This document shows, in pieces, positions 54,059 through 64,000 of a stretch of DNA of 64,000 nt. Every line of letters begins with the position of its first letter. Position 1 is the first letter of the stretch. This stretch comes from Apoderus coryli. Lineage: Eukaryota; Arthropoda; Insecta; Coleoptera; Attelabidae. Location: positions 19,400,080 through 19,464,079 of the forward strand of contig OU452205.1 of the NCBI GenBank assembly GCA_911728435.2, written 5' to 3'. The notes below the pieces were generated by a model. It was not told the origin of the DNA. It did not search any database and worked only from the letters and a program-made list of their open reading frames with translations. The translations under genes were made by a program, and so were the position numbers.

Positions 54059-55926
54059 TGTTGCCCTCGAGGCACGAATAGCTCTCCATATTTAAGTGTA
54101 AAAGTAATAATTTTATGACCTTTTTGTCATTTATCTAAATTTTTGTTTTGTTTTAGACATCAGCTATTTTTTTTTTTTTTTTGTATCGGGTTTTGTGCCT
54201 TTTTCTTCTCTTTGGAGGCACTATTTATACGCAGATATTTTATATTTCAGATCTAGGCCAAATTCTTGTACGCAAAATAATTGATTTTTTTTTAGTTTTA
54301 TTATAAAATTTATTTTGCCCCCTTTTCTACTATTTACGAACGCCTATGTAAACAAAATTGTTATGCTGCATGTTGTAGGTTATCCGTTAAGTGGTTTTTG
54401 AGTTATCACGGATACAATTTTTTCCTGACCCTTTTATAGAATTTTCACGGACGCCTATGGAACATTAATTTTTGTCGTGTATTTTTAACACCAATTCAAC
54501 TAGTTAAATATAAAATTTGTTACATTTTAATTTTTTTTTCATTTTACCCCTTTTTTTTACTATTTACGAACGCCTATGTAAATAAAAATTTTATGCTGCA
54601 TTTTTTAGGTTATCTTATATGAAAGCTATATATAATTAGCCAATTTTTCTGGTATATTTGGGAAACATTTTTTTTTCGTTTTTGACCCTTTTTTAACACT
54701 ATTTTCGAACGCCTGTGTGAACTAATTCTTTTATGTAACATTTTTTAGGTTATATTCTATCACAACTATAAAAAATTATTCAATATTTCGGATAAGTTTA
54801 AGAACTATGATTTTTTAAATTTTTGAAACCTCTTTTAAACCCGTTGCCTACGCTCAATGTTAATCACCACCTATAATTATCCTGTAGTATTTTCGTACCA
54901 AATGTGGTTAAAATCCGTTAAGTGGTTTTTGAGTTATCACGGATACAAATTTTTTCTGACCCTTTTATAGAATTTTTACGGACGCCTATGGTACATTAAT
55001 TTTTGTCGTGTATTTTTAACACCAATTCATCTAGTTAAATATAAAATTTTTTACATTTTAATTTTTTTTTATTTTACCCCTTTTTCTACTATTTACGAAC
55101 GCCTATGTGAATAAAAATTTTATGCTGCATTTTTTAGGTTATCTTATATCAAAGCTATATATAATTAGCCAATTTTTCTGGTATATTTGGGAAACGTTTT
55201 TTTTTTGTTTTTGACCCTTTTTTTAAACTATTTTCGAACGCCTGTGTGAACCAATTCTTTTATGGAATATTTTTTAGCTTATATTGTATCACAACTATGA
55301 AAAATTATTCCATATTTCGAATAAGTTTAGGAAATATATATTTTTTATGTTTTGACCCCTTTTCCACTATTTACGAACGCCTATGAAAGTAAGTTATTCA
55401 TGACACATTTTATAGGTTATATTCTATCAAAACTATCAATAACTAGTTAATATTTCTGCTATTTTTAAGAAATACGTTTTTTTTTAATCTTTTTTACCCC
55501 ATTTTACACTATTTTCGAACGCCAATGTGGTCTAATATTTTATGTTCAATATTTTAGGTTATATTCAATTAAATGCGTAAAAAATTATGCAGTATTTCGG
55601 ATAAGTTTAAGAACTATGAATTTTTTTAATTTTTGAACCCTCTTTTAAACCCTTTGCCTACGCTCAATGTTTCCCAAAATCTAATCAGCTCCTTGCCATG
55701 TCCAATAGTATTTTTGTACCAAATTTGGTTAAAATCTGTTAAGCGGTTTTTGCGTTTTCGTGGATACAGACAGACAGACAGACAGACAGACATTTTTTTA
55801 AAACTACTTATTTATGTATAAAATGACCAAAAAGAAGTATTTCCGGTGAAATTAAAAATTTTTTTTTTTTCATGAAACTTATAGTCTCCATATATACATA
55901 TATTACATATATGATATGGAGAGCTA
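54059..55926 (+). repeat. Repeat family R, copy F (both ends present)
   Basis: TGTTGCCCTCGAGGCACGAA at the left, TAGCTCTCCATAT soon after, GGACGCC-type landmarks at about 54448 and 54976 (528 bp apart), (CAGA)n at 55768-55792, terminal hairpin and GATATGGAGAGCTA at the right. With copy D it is the best-preserved copy. Confidence 0.88.
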
Positions 55927-56059
55927 AAAAACAACTACTCCTTAAACTCCCCAGGCCACAGGCGAATCATATATTTTGCAATAACTCGTGTTCTGTTCGT
56001 CGAAAGATTTTTTTTTTTACTTCAAACCTATTATTCGGCAGTGCAGTTCCCTTCGAATG
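55927..56059. other. Short spacer
   Basis: Nothing recognised. Confidence 0.35.
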
Positions 56060-56720
56060 GCCCCTCGTATTTTTCATCTAATTTCGCCAGATGACTATTA
56101 CCTGATGGGTGAATTATCAGGTCTCCAACGGATATTACTTTATTAGACCTTTTGGTCATATCAAACAGATATTTTTTGAATAATCACCGGAGTAATCGAT
56201 AAGTGGTATAGAATCAGTCAGCTTGTTCCTATCCGGGTTACTAGCATTTAGTCCAGTCAACAAATAAATCGGCGTAAACCCCGTTGACTACTGAACAGTT
56301 GTATTTAAAGGGGTTTGCAATTTTAAAATATGAGATGACCATTCAGCTTTACTTTCAATTTCGCACCGTAGCAAATTTAAAACTGTCCGTACGTATCTCT
56401 ATCGGAAATTAATGTTTTTGTGACTGAAAACATGCTTAAATACAATTTTAGGGCCGCACTTGTTTCGGGGCCGGATAAAGTTTTAAGTAGTACTAGGAAT
56501 AAGTATTTAGTGAAGGAATAGATAATCAGTAACAGATGTTTAAAGCCCTCTTCGGAAATAGAAAAAAGGACCAATACAATCGGCATGTACTGTTTGAAAA
56601 GGATTGGTGCTTTATTAATTGAGTGCATTGAACCCTGTTTCGGCCCGCTGTGGCTTTTACTTACGATACATTTAAGACATTGGTCACAATATTTTTTTTT
56701 TCACAAAATTTGGTACAGAG
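56060..56720 (-). pseudogene. Gypsy integrase remnant
   Basis: Reading leftwards: 'KYCDQCLKCI' (end of the H2C2 finger) at about 56690, then 'GFKHLLLIIYSFTKYLF' and 'LISDRDT' (second Asp of the core). The first Asp and the Glu are not readable, and stops interrupt the remainder. Confidence 0.7.
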
Positions 56721-56889
56721 AAATTACAGAGAATTTGAGAGAAATAGAGAATTTGAGAGGCAGTCGACTAATGACGTTGTTTTTGAAAGCAATTCGACTC
56801 GTAATGACCACGGTTTTTTTACAGAATGAACAAACGATATTATCAGGTTTTAAAGTATCTATGGTTCCTTGACGACTATTTATTTTTTC

Positions 56890-57600
56890 AAAACAAAAAC
56901 GTTTGGCCTAACTACTGTTGCAATTACGCTTAAAATGTCCAGGTTGATGACAATTAAAACAACGTCGTGTATCAGACCCTCTTTGTTCTTTACTATCAAA
57001 TGAAAAACCCCTTTTAAATCTTTTTTCTCGGCAATTTTTTTCTACTTTTGTTTTATTATAATTACTTAGAAGATTCAAAAGACCGCTGACTGAAACTATA
57101 TTACTGTTAAACGCGGCTGTTTTTACATGAATATCTTTTATATCGCCAATAACTATTTCAAGTAAATGATTTTCAGATAGGTTAAAGCTTCAGGCTTTCA
57201 AAAGAGATAACTTTTTTCTGGCATACTCACAGTATGAAGCTGCATCGTTGCTGGTGTACAAACTTACCCTTCGCAATTTTTCGTTGAGATTGCGCTTCGC
57301 CGGGTAAAGGCTGCACAACTCTATTCTCATAAAATCCCAGGTTCGCTGTGCAGGTTTCCATGTTGATAACCACTCCTTAGCTTCTCCAACTAAGCCACAT
57401 GAACCTCTAGCCAACAGTTCATTCCTTGACCAATGGAAAACTTGGGAAAGTTCTTCTAGCTCATCACACCATTTTGAAGCTCCTTCCTCGTTTTGAATCG
57501 GATCAAAAATCGGAATGTCTATTGAAGTAGATACCGCTCTATTGTTCTGATCCTTCAGTGCGTTCAAAGAATCTGTTAAGATTTTCGCGAATTCTTCCAT
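56890..57600 (-). pseudogene. Gypsy gag with zinc knuckle
   Basis: 136-codon frame 57600-57190 starting MEEFAKILTDSLNALKD, with 'IPIFDPIQNEEGASKWCDEL' and 'WLSTWKPAQRTWDFMRIEL', the capsid-like part of insect Gypsy Gag. After a stop at 57190 another frame holds 'CFNCHQPGHFKRNC' (about 56970-56930), a CCHC nucleic-acid-binding knuckle. Nearby basic residues support nucleocapsid function. It is followed by deletion. Confidence 0.82.
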
Positions 57601-57804
57601 ATTTACTTCTATATATTAATTAATAAAACGTTTTTTTTTTTTTTAACTTTGTATAATTCACGTCACAATCGTTTTACACACCTCTTTGTCACTTCTAGAG
57701 GTATTCAATCTCACAACACTGGCGATTTGTAACAGTTATTATTTTAATTTGCAACGTAGGATAGCTCGCGTTGCGACGACTTTAAAACTTGTGGTACTTT
57801 TAGT

Positions 57805-57823
57805 AGTTGAATCCCACTTCTGA
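57805..57823 (-). other. Primer-binding site (tRNA-Leu-like)
   Basis: On the minus strand, next to the LTR end TTTCTTACA, the sequence reads TCAGAAGTGGGATTCAAC. This resembles the complement of the 3' part of an insect leucine tRNA (from memory). Confidence 0.55.
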
Positions 57824-58162
57824 TGTAAGAAAACAAGAAATTTTCAATAACAACTTTATATTTTCCAATAAACAAGAATCATTTAATAAAATCAGAATAT
57901 AATATCAATTATGGCATCCGTTCTATATGCCGGCCCAAGAGTAAGTGTTCCTTTCTTTTTACTAAGAGTCCTTTCTTTCCTACTCTATCATCTATAAATC
58001 TACTATAATATCAACACACAAAAGTTGAACATGTAACTCAATATTATGGAAAAGATAAATAATTATTCCCAGCCTATAAACTAAAAATATTTGTTAGACA
58101 CGTCTGGTAATAAATTGTCTTTAAGAGTCACATGAACCGTTGACAAGTTAAGGTATTCTTAG
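57824..58162 (-). repeat. 5' LTR of Gypsy element, truncated
   Basis: About 339 bp almost identical to 28146-28490. The outer ~75 bp present in the other copy (to TGTTGCAG) are missing because the sequence switches at 58163 to another Gypsy element on the plus strand. Confidence 0.8.
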
Positions 58163-58830
58163 ATATATATAATGATAACAATAACAGTAATTATCGCGGA
58201 CAAAACTCAAATTATTATCGAGGTACACAAAATAGGGGAAATAGTCGTGGATTTTCAGAAATCTCCCGGCATAATACTAACAATCTTAGTAGGTATAACC
58301 CGGATCAAAATAGGCAAAGGCAATTTCATTCGAGACCTGTCAGAGTATTAGAGGCGGAACCCGGGTCGGGAAACGAGTCCGGCCCCCAGGACCTGAGGAC
58401 TCTATCTATCCAATTTTGTAGCCTTTTCAACAGAAATGACTGGTGTAACTAACACATTTTTAATTACTGGCGCTGACATTTCTATTTTTAAAAGCCTCGA
58501 AAATTCATAAAAATCAATCAATTTTATCTAATGTCAACATTAATATCAAAGGCGTAACCGATGGTTATGTAAAATCTTTGGGCTTAACAAAAACCAACAT
58601 TTTGTTGAGGGTTACCGACTAGAACATTCTTTTTATGTAGTTAACTCAGATTTTCCGATACCTGTTCACGCAATATTAGGTAGAGATTTCATTTCCAAAT
58701 ACAAGTGTGTCTTAGATTATGCAAATTGGATATTAACTATAAATTATAATCGACAAAATATAACCGTACCGATATACTCTGGACCCGAGGAAAATTGCTT
58801 TTATGTGCCTGCTCGTTGAGAAGTTGTGAA
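58163..58830 (+). pseudogene. Gypsy gag tail and protease remnant
   Basis: Begins with an Asn/Arg/Gly-rich stretch ('NNNSNYRGQNSNYYRG') and 'RQFHSRPVRVLEAEPG', then in changing frames 'VTNTFLITGADISIFK' (protease; the usual D-T/S-G has become T-G-A), and 'VHAILGRDFISKYKC' (the ILGRD strand after the active site). Nonfunctional. Confidence 0.72.
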
Positions 58831-58852
58831 GAAGTGATATGTAACAAATTTC

Positions 58853-60498
58853 GTGAATCTCGAAAAAGACTCTTTAGTTTTAAACGATGAACATCAATCT
58901 GGATTTTTTGTAGCAAGAACAATTGTATCTAGCAGTTCACCTCTACTTAAAATTGTTAATACGACTCAGAATAATGCCGTTTTAAAAAACATTATTTTTA
59001 ACACAATTTCTTTAGCCAATTTTTATATTTATCAAGTTCACACTAACACGGATCAGCGAAAAGAAAAATTGCTTAATCAGATAAATGTCGAAGATACTTC
59101 TGAATATTTACGTTCAAAATTAATTAATCTTTGCACAAGTTTCTCAGATGTTTTTGGCTTAAAATCAGATAAAATTACTGTTAATAATTTCTATGAATAA
59201 AAATTACGTTTAAGTGATAACATGTATATACAAAAAATTAGAGTACCACATGCACAAAAAGAAGAAATAATAAATAGACATGTGCAACATATGTTAGACT
59301 CTAATATTATGGAACCTTCTGTTTCAGGGTTTACCCACCCAGTTTTACTGGTTCGGAAAAAATCTTATAATGGTGAAAAGACTACACGACTTGTTATAGA
59401 CTTTCGAAAAATTAATAAAAAAATTAATTGCTGATAAATTTCCACTTCCTCGAATTGACGACATTTTGGATTCGCTAGGTCGCGCAAAATGGTTTTCCGT
59501 AATCGACCTTATTTCAGGTGTTCATCAAATTCCATTTGTAGAAAGTAGTTGTGATATAACTTCATTTAATGTAGACGCTGGTTCCTTCCGATTCACTAGG
59601 TTACCTTTTGGGTTGTCAATAAGCCCTAACATTTTTCAACGAATGATGTCGATAGCTTTTTCTGGACTTGATCTGATTGTCGTACGTTGTTCAGAAAATC
59701 ATCATTTTAAAAATTTGGAAAAAGTTATCGAAACGTGCCGGAAGTTTCAGTTGAAACTCAATCCTGAAAAATGTAAGTTCTTTATAAAAGAAGTGACATA
59801 TTTAGGACTTAAAATCACCGATTCAGAGATTTTGCCTGATGATTCGAAGTATGACATCGTAAGCAATTATCCAACTCCGAAAAACGCCACTGATGTTATC
59901 GACGTGTCATTCCCAATTTCGCTGAGTTATGTCTGCCATTGAACAAGTTTACACGTAAAAAATCGATTTTCAATTGGACTTGTGAGTGTGAAAATTCTTT
60001 TGACTTGTTAAAACAAGCTCTAATATCTCCAAGCATTTTAGAATATCCTGATTTCACAAGAGCATTTATTATAACAACAGTCAAAATTTTAATGGTTGTG
60101 ATGTGCAAATAGCATATGCTTCACGAGCATTCACTAAGGGCGCGTCACATAAACCCACTATTCTCAAAGAATTAACAGCAGTTAAATATTTCAACTGCTA
60201 TGTCTATGGTACTAAATTTATTGTGAGAACAGATCACCGACCTTTAGTTTACTTGTTCTCAATGCGAGATCCAACTTCCAAACTAACTAGAATACGCGTA
60301 GGTTTAGAGGAGTATGATTTCGAAATTCATTATCTGAAAGGAGAATCAAATGTATGTGCAGACGCTTTATCCCGAATTACTATTGATCAGTTAAAACATA
60401 TTAATAAAAATAACGCTGAAATTTTCGCAATTACTCGATCTATGTCAAAAAATCAAAATTATAATACTGATAATGGAAACAAAACAAAAATCAATTAA
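58853..60498 (+). pseudogene. Gypsy RT and RNase H, YMDD deleted
   Basis: 58853-59200: spacer before RT. 59222-59434: 'TTRLVIDFRKINKK', then a stop. 59466-59942: 'WFSVIDLISGVHQI', 'FTRLPFGLSISPNIFQRMM', but the expected YMDD loop is absent: 'FSGL' is joined directly to 'DLIVVRCSENHH', an in-frame loss of about nine codons. 60103-60498: RNase H 'QIAYASRAF', 'KFIVRTDHRPLVYL', 'NVCADALSRI'; the first Asp strand before 'QIAYAS' is lost. Confidence 0.85.
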
Positions 60499-60780
60499 AG
60501 TATATTGACAGAACCAAGAGTTTCTGAACCATTATATAATATTATGTGTTTTAAATTGCCCTATTTAAAGTTTAGTAGCGAGCCGACTCATCTAAGGATG
60601 ATTGTAAGGTATCAAAATAATGTAATCGCTTCTACTTCTACTTTCTCGGTCGATAATGGCAACATTGCATTAGAGCAAGTGATTCGTTAGCTGTGTTAGG
60701 ATTAGGGCAAACATTTTTAAAGTATTTAAATATACCTAGTTATTTATAAGTATACAAAACTAATTACAAATAAGAAAGAA

Positions 60781-61678
60781 AAAATGATGCTGATTGAACA
60801 ATTTCATAATAATCCCTTGTTAGGCCGTCACTGCGGAGAGAAGAGGATTCTCAAAAAATTAAAATGTTTTTACTTTTAGAAACACATGTCTCTAGATGTT
60901 TTCAAATTTGTTGAAAGATGTCACTTATGTCAAACTAATAAAATAAAATTTAAAAATATCGAGCCATTTGTAATTACTCCGACGCCTTCGAGACCACTCG
61001 ATATTGTGTGTATAGACACGATGGGTAGATTTCCTCGATCCGACGATGGTTTTGACTATGCCATTACTATAAAGTGTGAGTTAACGAAGTATGTAATAAT
61101 CATTCCTCTTCCAAATAAGGACGCGGAAACAATTGCAAAAAATATCGTCGAAAACTTTATTATGGTTTACTGTCCTATGAAGGAAGTAAGAACCGACATG
61201 GGAACCCAATACAAAAATTAAGTATTTGAAAATATCAATAATTTGCTAAAAATTAATCACAAAATATCCACTGTATATCATAGCCAAACCATTGGGGCAT
61301 GTGAAAGAAATCACCGAGTTCTGAACGAGTATATACGCATGTATATTGATAACTCAAAAACAGATTAGTCTGCTTGGGCTCGGTATTATTCATTTTGTTA
61401 CAATACAACTCCCAGCAGCTACCATAATTTTACACAATTTGAGTTAGTATTTGCTTATGAACAAGAATTGCGTTATAGGATGCAGTGTGCACACACAAAA
61501 GGGTAAGAGAATATCTCGAGTCAGCTTAATTAAACGTAGGGTGGAATTTGATAACGGTATCTCAGAAATTGATTTAAAGTCCGGAGATTTGATTTTAATT
61601 ACAAACGAAAATCGACATAAATTTGAACTATGGTACATACGCCCATTTACAGTTGACGACATGCAAACATTAGTGTAA
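60781..61678 (+). pseudogene. Gypsy integrase, several stops
   Basis: 'QFHNNPLLGRHCGEKR' then 'CHLCQTNK' form a degenerate H2C2 finger; 'DIVCIDTMGRFPRS' and 'VRTDMGTQYKN' give the two catalytic Asps; after a TAA the sequence 'TIGACERNHRVL' supplies the Glu. The C-terminus, 'KSGDLILITNENRHKF' to 'IRPFTVDDM', lies in an open 75-codon frame (61451-61678). TAG and TAA codons separate the parts. Confidence 0.82.
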
Positions 61679-61767
61679 TGAACTTTTTAAACTGATCAGT
61701 AACAATTTTGTTAACAATTTTATTTCTAAGAATAAACATTATTGTAGAACTTAAATTGGGTTTTTTT

Positions 61768-62681
61768 TTAGTTAATATAACAAATTACGTTGTCAATTTT
61801 ACTAAGTAATTTGTCCATTGTTGCCTGAAAAATAGCAGGTGCACTTTTAATACCATATGGCATCATTTTATAAGAGTATAAACCTTGATGAGTATTTATA
61901 GTTAGTAATTCTTGTGCCTGCTTGGATAATTCTAATTGTTGATATGCATTTTTCAAATCAATTAAAGTAAAAATTTTACCTTCCTTTAATACAGCCATTA
62001 CATCATTAGGGTTGGGCAATGGATAATGTTCAGTTCTGGATACTGGATTAACAGTAATTTTATAGTCCCCGCAAATTCTTACCTTCTTTTGATCATTACC
62101 ACCGCGTTCAACAATAACTATTGGTGAAGCCCATTTACTATGGCTTACCTTTTGTATTATTCCACATTCCTCTAGACGATTTAGTTCTGCTGAAACCACT
62201 GGTCGTAAAGAATAAGGTACGGGACGTGCCTTACAAAACACAGGTGTCGGATACCCTCTAGTACAATTTCTACCTTAAAATTACTAAATTTACCATTGTT
62301 GTTATCGAAAACTCTAAATTGTTTTGAATATTCATTAATTAATTTGTCGATTTCTCCAAAGTTAGCCTCATTAGTTGTGAGCTTATTTAAAATTTCAAAT
62401 TTCAAGTTTAATTCACGCATCCAGTTTCTACCTAACAACATAGGTGCACGCATGCTTTTACTATCTACAACTAATAAGCTTAACTCTTTTTTTACGTTCT
62501 TATATTCTACTGGAACATAAATTTTTCCTATAACCAACAAATTTAACCCTGAAAATGTATACAGTTTAGTGTCAGACTTATATATCTCAAAATCTGCAAA
62601 ATAGTCATTATAATGTTTATCACTTATTAAAGATACAGATGCCCCAGTGTCTACTTCCATATTAACATATTTTGAAGCCAT
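61768..62681 (-). pseudogene. Gypsy protease and truncated RT
   Basis: 62681-62181: protease with 'EVDTGASVSLIS' (active site D-T-G) and 'MLLGRNWM'. A single-base shift near 62255 leads to 62241-61768: RT 'FCKARPVPYSLRP', 'KKVRICGDYKITVN', 'FTLIDLKNAYQQLEL', 'YKMMPYGIKSAPAIFQATM', ending 'VICYIN', where the catalytic YxDD should follow. The truncation therefore removes the catalytic Asp pair and everything downstream. Confidence 0.9.
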
Positions 62682-62693
62682 TTTAAGCTTAAT

Positions 62694-63560
62694 TTAAAAA
62701 GGATTTACACTTACATCATAGTCCATGGCATAAAATAGTTTTTCATCTATTACATTACCGTTATCTTCATATCCCTCTGTTTCGTTGCTTTCTTCTTCAG
62801 TGTAATGTACCGATTTACCCGTTACCTTGCATATTCTCATCAAATGTCCTTTTTTTCCACACTTTTTGCATGAATAGTCCAGATATTTACACTTCCCTGG
62901 GTGATGTTTTCCACAACAGTTACAAACTTCCTTATTCTGCATCGATTTCTTTCTGTTTTCGTTATTATTTGTCCACTTAATAGTTTTGTCATGTCCATGT
63001 TTTTCTCTTCTCGCAAAATTCACTTCTTGTACTTGCATTTCTTTAGCTTCTTTCTCTACCAGCTCCAGGCTAACAGCTAACTTTAAGGCTTCATCAAACG
63101 TTCTGTTTTTAACCAATATTTCCCTTTGAATACGGTCATTTTTAAGCCCCGATACAAATCTGTCTCGCAGAGCCTCGTTGATAAACGCACCAAAATTACA
63201 AGATATTGCCATTTTCTTCAGTTCAACAGCATATTCATTTACCGATTCTGACTCTTTTTGGTCCCTTTTTGAGAACTGAAACCGTTCTACTATCTCTAAT
63301 TTAGCTGGCTGAAAGTACGATAGTAACATTTGTTCAATTTCGATGAAACTCAATTCTTCCGGTTGTCTCGGCATAGCTAAGTTAGTCAGTATTTCATATA
63401 CTTTAGACCCAATTAATAATAAAAATATGTCTTTCTTTTTATCTTCTACAGTCCCATTAACCATAAAATACAATTTTAACCTTTTAATGTACGTCACAAA
63501 TGATTCTTTAGAAGAATCAAATTCTTTTATGCGGCCTATTTCACTCATTTTCAATTTCAA
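62694..63560 (-). pseudogene. Gypsy gag
   Basis: 288 codons; the likely start is the Met at 63548 (MSEIGRIKEFDS) just after the primer-binding site. Capsid-like part (~10-180) with 'FVTYIKRLKLYFMVNG' and 'LRDRFVSGLKNDRIQREIL', a basic linker, then two zinc knuckles: 'CNCCGKHHPGKC' and 'CKKCGKKGHLMRIC' (~213-245). A stop at 62694 precedes the protease frame by a few bases, so gag and pol are separated here by a frame change that may be damage. Gag would form the cytoplasmic particle. Confidence 0.88.
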
Positions 63561-63561
63561 C

Positions 63562-63573
63562 TCCTCGTCGCCA
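63562..63573 (-). other. Primer-binding site
   Basis: Minus strand TGGCGACGAGGA, about 13 bases inside the LTR end I chose. It resembles the site of the first Gypsy element (TGGCGACTAGGA). The distance suggests that the LTR boundary may lie closer to it. Confidence 0.6.
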
Positions 63574-63586
63574 GTTTAATATTCTT

Positions 63587-63812
63587 TGTTGGGGTTCGTC
63601 AATTAATAATGAGTGCACCGCAGTCTTAAAGTATTTATTAATAAGGCTATGATTAACAATACGTTGTATAATGTTTTTCAAACGTGATTAACCTCACTTT
63701 CTGAATGTCTGTCATCTCTTATCTTAAGGTTGCTACACACTATAATCTAAGACTGAATACACAACAGTTAAGTTATTTAGATATTACAGCATTGTAGATT
63801 AAGAACGTTACA
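63587..63812 (-). repeat. 5' LTR of Gypsy element (about 226 bp)
   Basis: In element orientation TGTAACGTTC to CCCCAACA. There is no partner LTR for confirmation, so the boundaries rest on TG...CA and on the position of the primer-binding site. Confidence 0.55.
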
Positions 63813-63960
63813 GAAATATGTGATAGCAATATATATATTATTTGATATTTGTTTACATTAATTAAAATTTAATCTTGTCATTTACCGAGCAAAGAATGCC
63901 TTTCACAAGTGGCCATAGTATAGGTCATTCTCCCGGAAAGGGTGGTGTAATGGTTCACCC
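63813..63960. other. Short spacer
   Basis: No gene or repeat end recognised. Confidence 0.4.
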
Positions 63961-64000
63961 TGCACATGATATTCTTTAAATATATTGCTTACGAATATTG
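63961..64000 (+). repeat. Start of an LTR, cut by the window end
   Basis: TGCACATGATATTC and the following ~25 bases match the start of the LTR at 27556 with a few changes. The rest lies outside the window. Confidence 0.6.

Larger units (their letters stand above)
56060..58162 (-). mobile_element. Gypsy element with internal deletion, minus strand
   Basis: 5' LTR part at 57824-58162, primer-binding site, gag (57600-57190), zinc-knuckle region (57190-56890) and integrase remnants (56710-56060). Protease, RT and RNase H are missing between knuckle and integrase, and the 3' LTR is not found. A related LTR lies at 28146-28567. Confidence 0.78.
58163..61680 (+). mobile_element. Decayed Gypsy element, plus strand
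   Basis: The end of gag, protease, RT, RNase H and integrase follow in the Gypsy order without LTRs. Many stops, shifts and small deletions. It starts head to head with the LTR at 57824-58162 and ends against an oppositely oriented element at about 61760. Confidence 0.85.
61762..63812 (-). mobile_element. Gypsy (Mag-like) element, 5' half, minus strand
   Basis: 5' LTR (63812-63587), primer-binding site, gag, protease and the N-terminal half of RT. It ends exactly at the RT active-site strand, joined to the 3' end of the plus-strand Gypsy. Frames are long with two single-base breaks, so it is younger than its neighbour. Confidence 0.88.

Noticed and set aside
1..64000. tRNA and rRNA genes
   Set aside because: I looked for cloverleaf-like B-box sequences and rRNA core motifs by eye; the only tRNA-like matches are retroelement primer-binding sites.

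Overview
The window is AT-rich nuclear DNA from an animal, almost certainly an insect with a large, repeat-dense genome; a beetle is possible, but nothing here proves the order. The only host-gene sequence I can defend is one 298-bp coding exon at 12712-13009 (+). It carries clean splice sites and encodes TM3 to TM4 of a rhodopsin-type neuropeptide receptor of the pyrokinin/CAPA (PRXamide) group. Most of the rest is mobile elements and their debris, so the window looks like huge introns or intergenic space around that gene.

Layout. 0.4-5.0 kb: Gypsy (Mag-like) retroelement, minus strand, with 5' LTR and primer-binding site but no 3' LTR. 5.4-7.1 kb: decayed Tc1/mariner-superfamily element. 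7.4-12.05 kb: two arrays of a 157-bp repeat in inverted orientation around a spacer with a Penelope-like fragment; an intact DD41D-type transposon sits in the right array. 12.7-13.0 kb: receptor exon. 13.6-14.9 kb: BEL/Pao remnant. 15.2-24.7 kb: a deep nest made of a CR1-type 5' part split by an RNase H non-LTR fragment, a Gypsy pol plus 3' LTR split by an almost intact RTE element, and a CR1/Jockey tail split by a mariner. 25-28.6 kb: minisatellite, MITE, LTR fragments.

28.6-55.9 kb is dominated by six copies (A-F) of one AT-rich repeat family. Its interior is a higher-order tandem array (about 525-bp units of four diverged ~130-bp monomers) ending in a (CAGA)n microsatellite and a terminal hairpin. 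Inserted in or between copies are a piggyBac element (32.8-35.2 kb), a PIF/Harbinger remnant (36.6-37.8 kb), foldback MITEs (38.3-41.0 kb), a 4.55-kb palindrome (41.2-45.7 kb) and an errantivirus-like LTR element with env (48.6-53.1 kb). 53.3-53.9 kb is a ~62-bp minisatellite. 56-64 kb holds three broken Gypsy elements.

The most unusual object is the palindrome at 41168-45720. Each ~1.39-kb arm has an uninterrupted 207-codon intronless ORF whose first ~130 residues match the CTD-interacting domain (CID) of the cleavage/polyadenylation factor Pcf11, followed by two SUMO-interacting-motif-like stretches and a basic patch. A Tc1/mariner-type element occupies the exact dyad. Capture of a Pol II CTD-binding domain by repeat DNA is the lead I would follow first.

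Nested insertions can be ordered because several target sites are still readable: RTE after Gypsy LTR, mariner after CR1/Jockey, piggyBac after repeat copy C, errantivirus after copy E, DD41D element after the 157-bp array.
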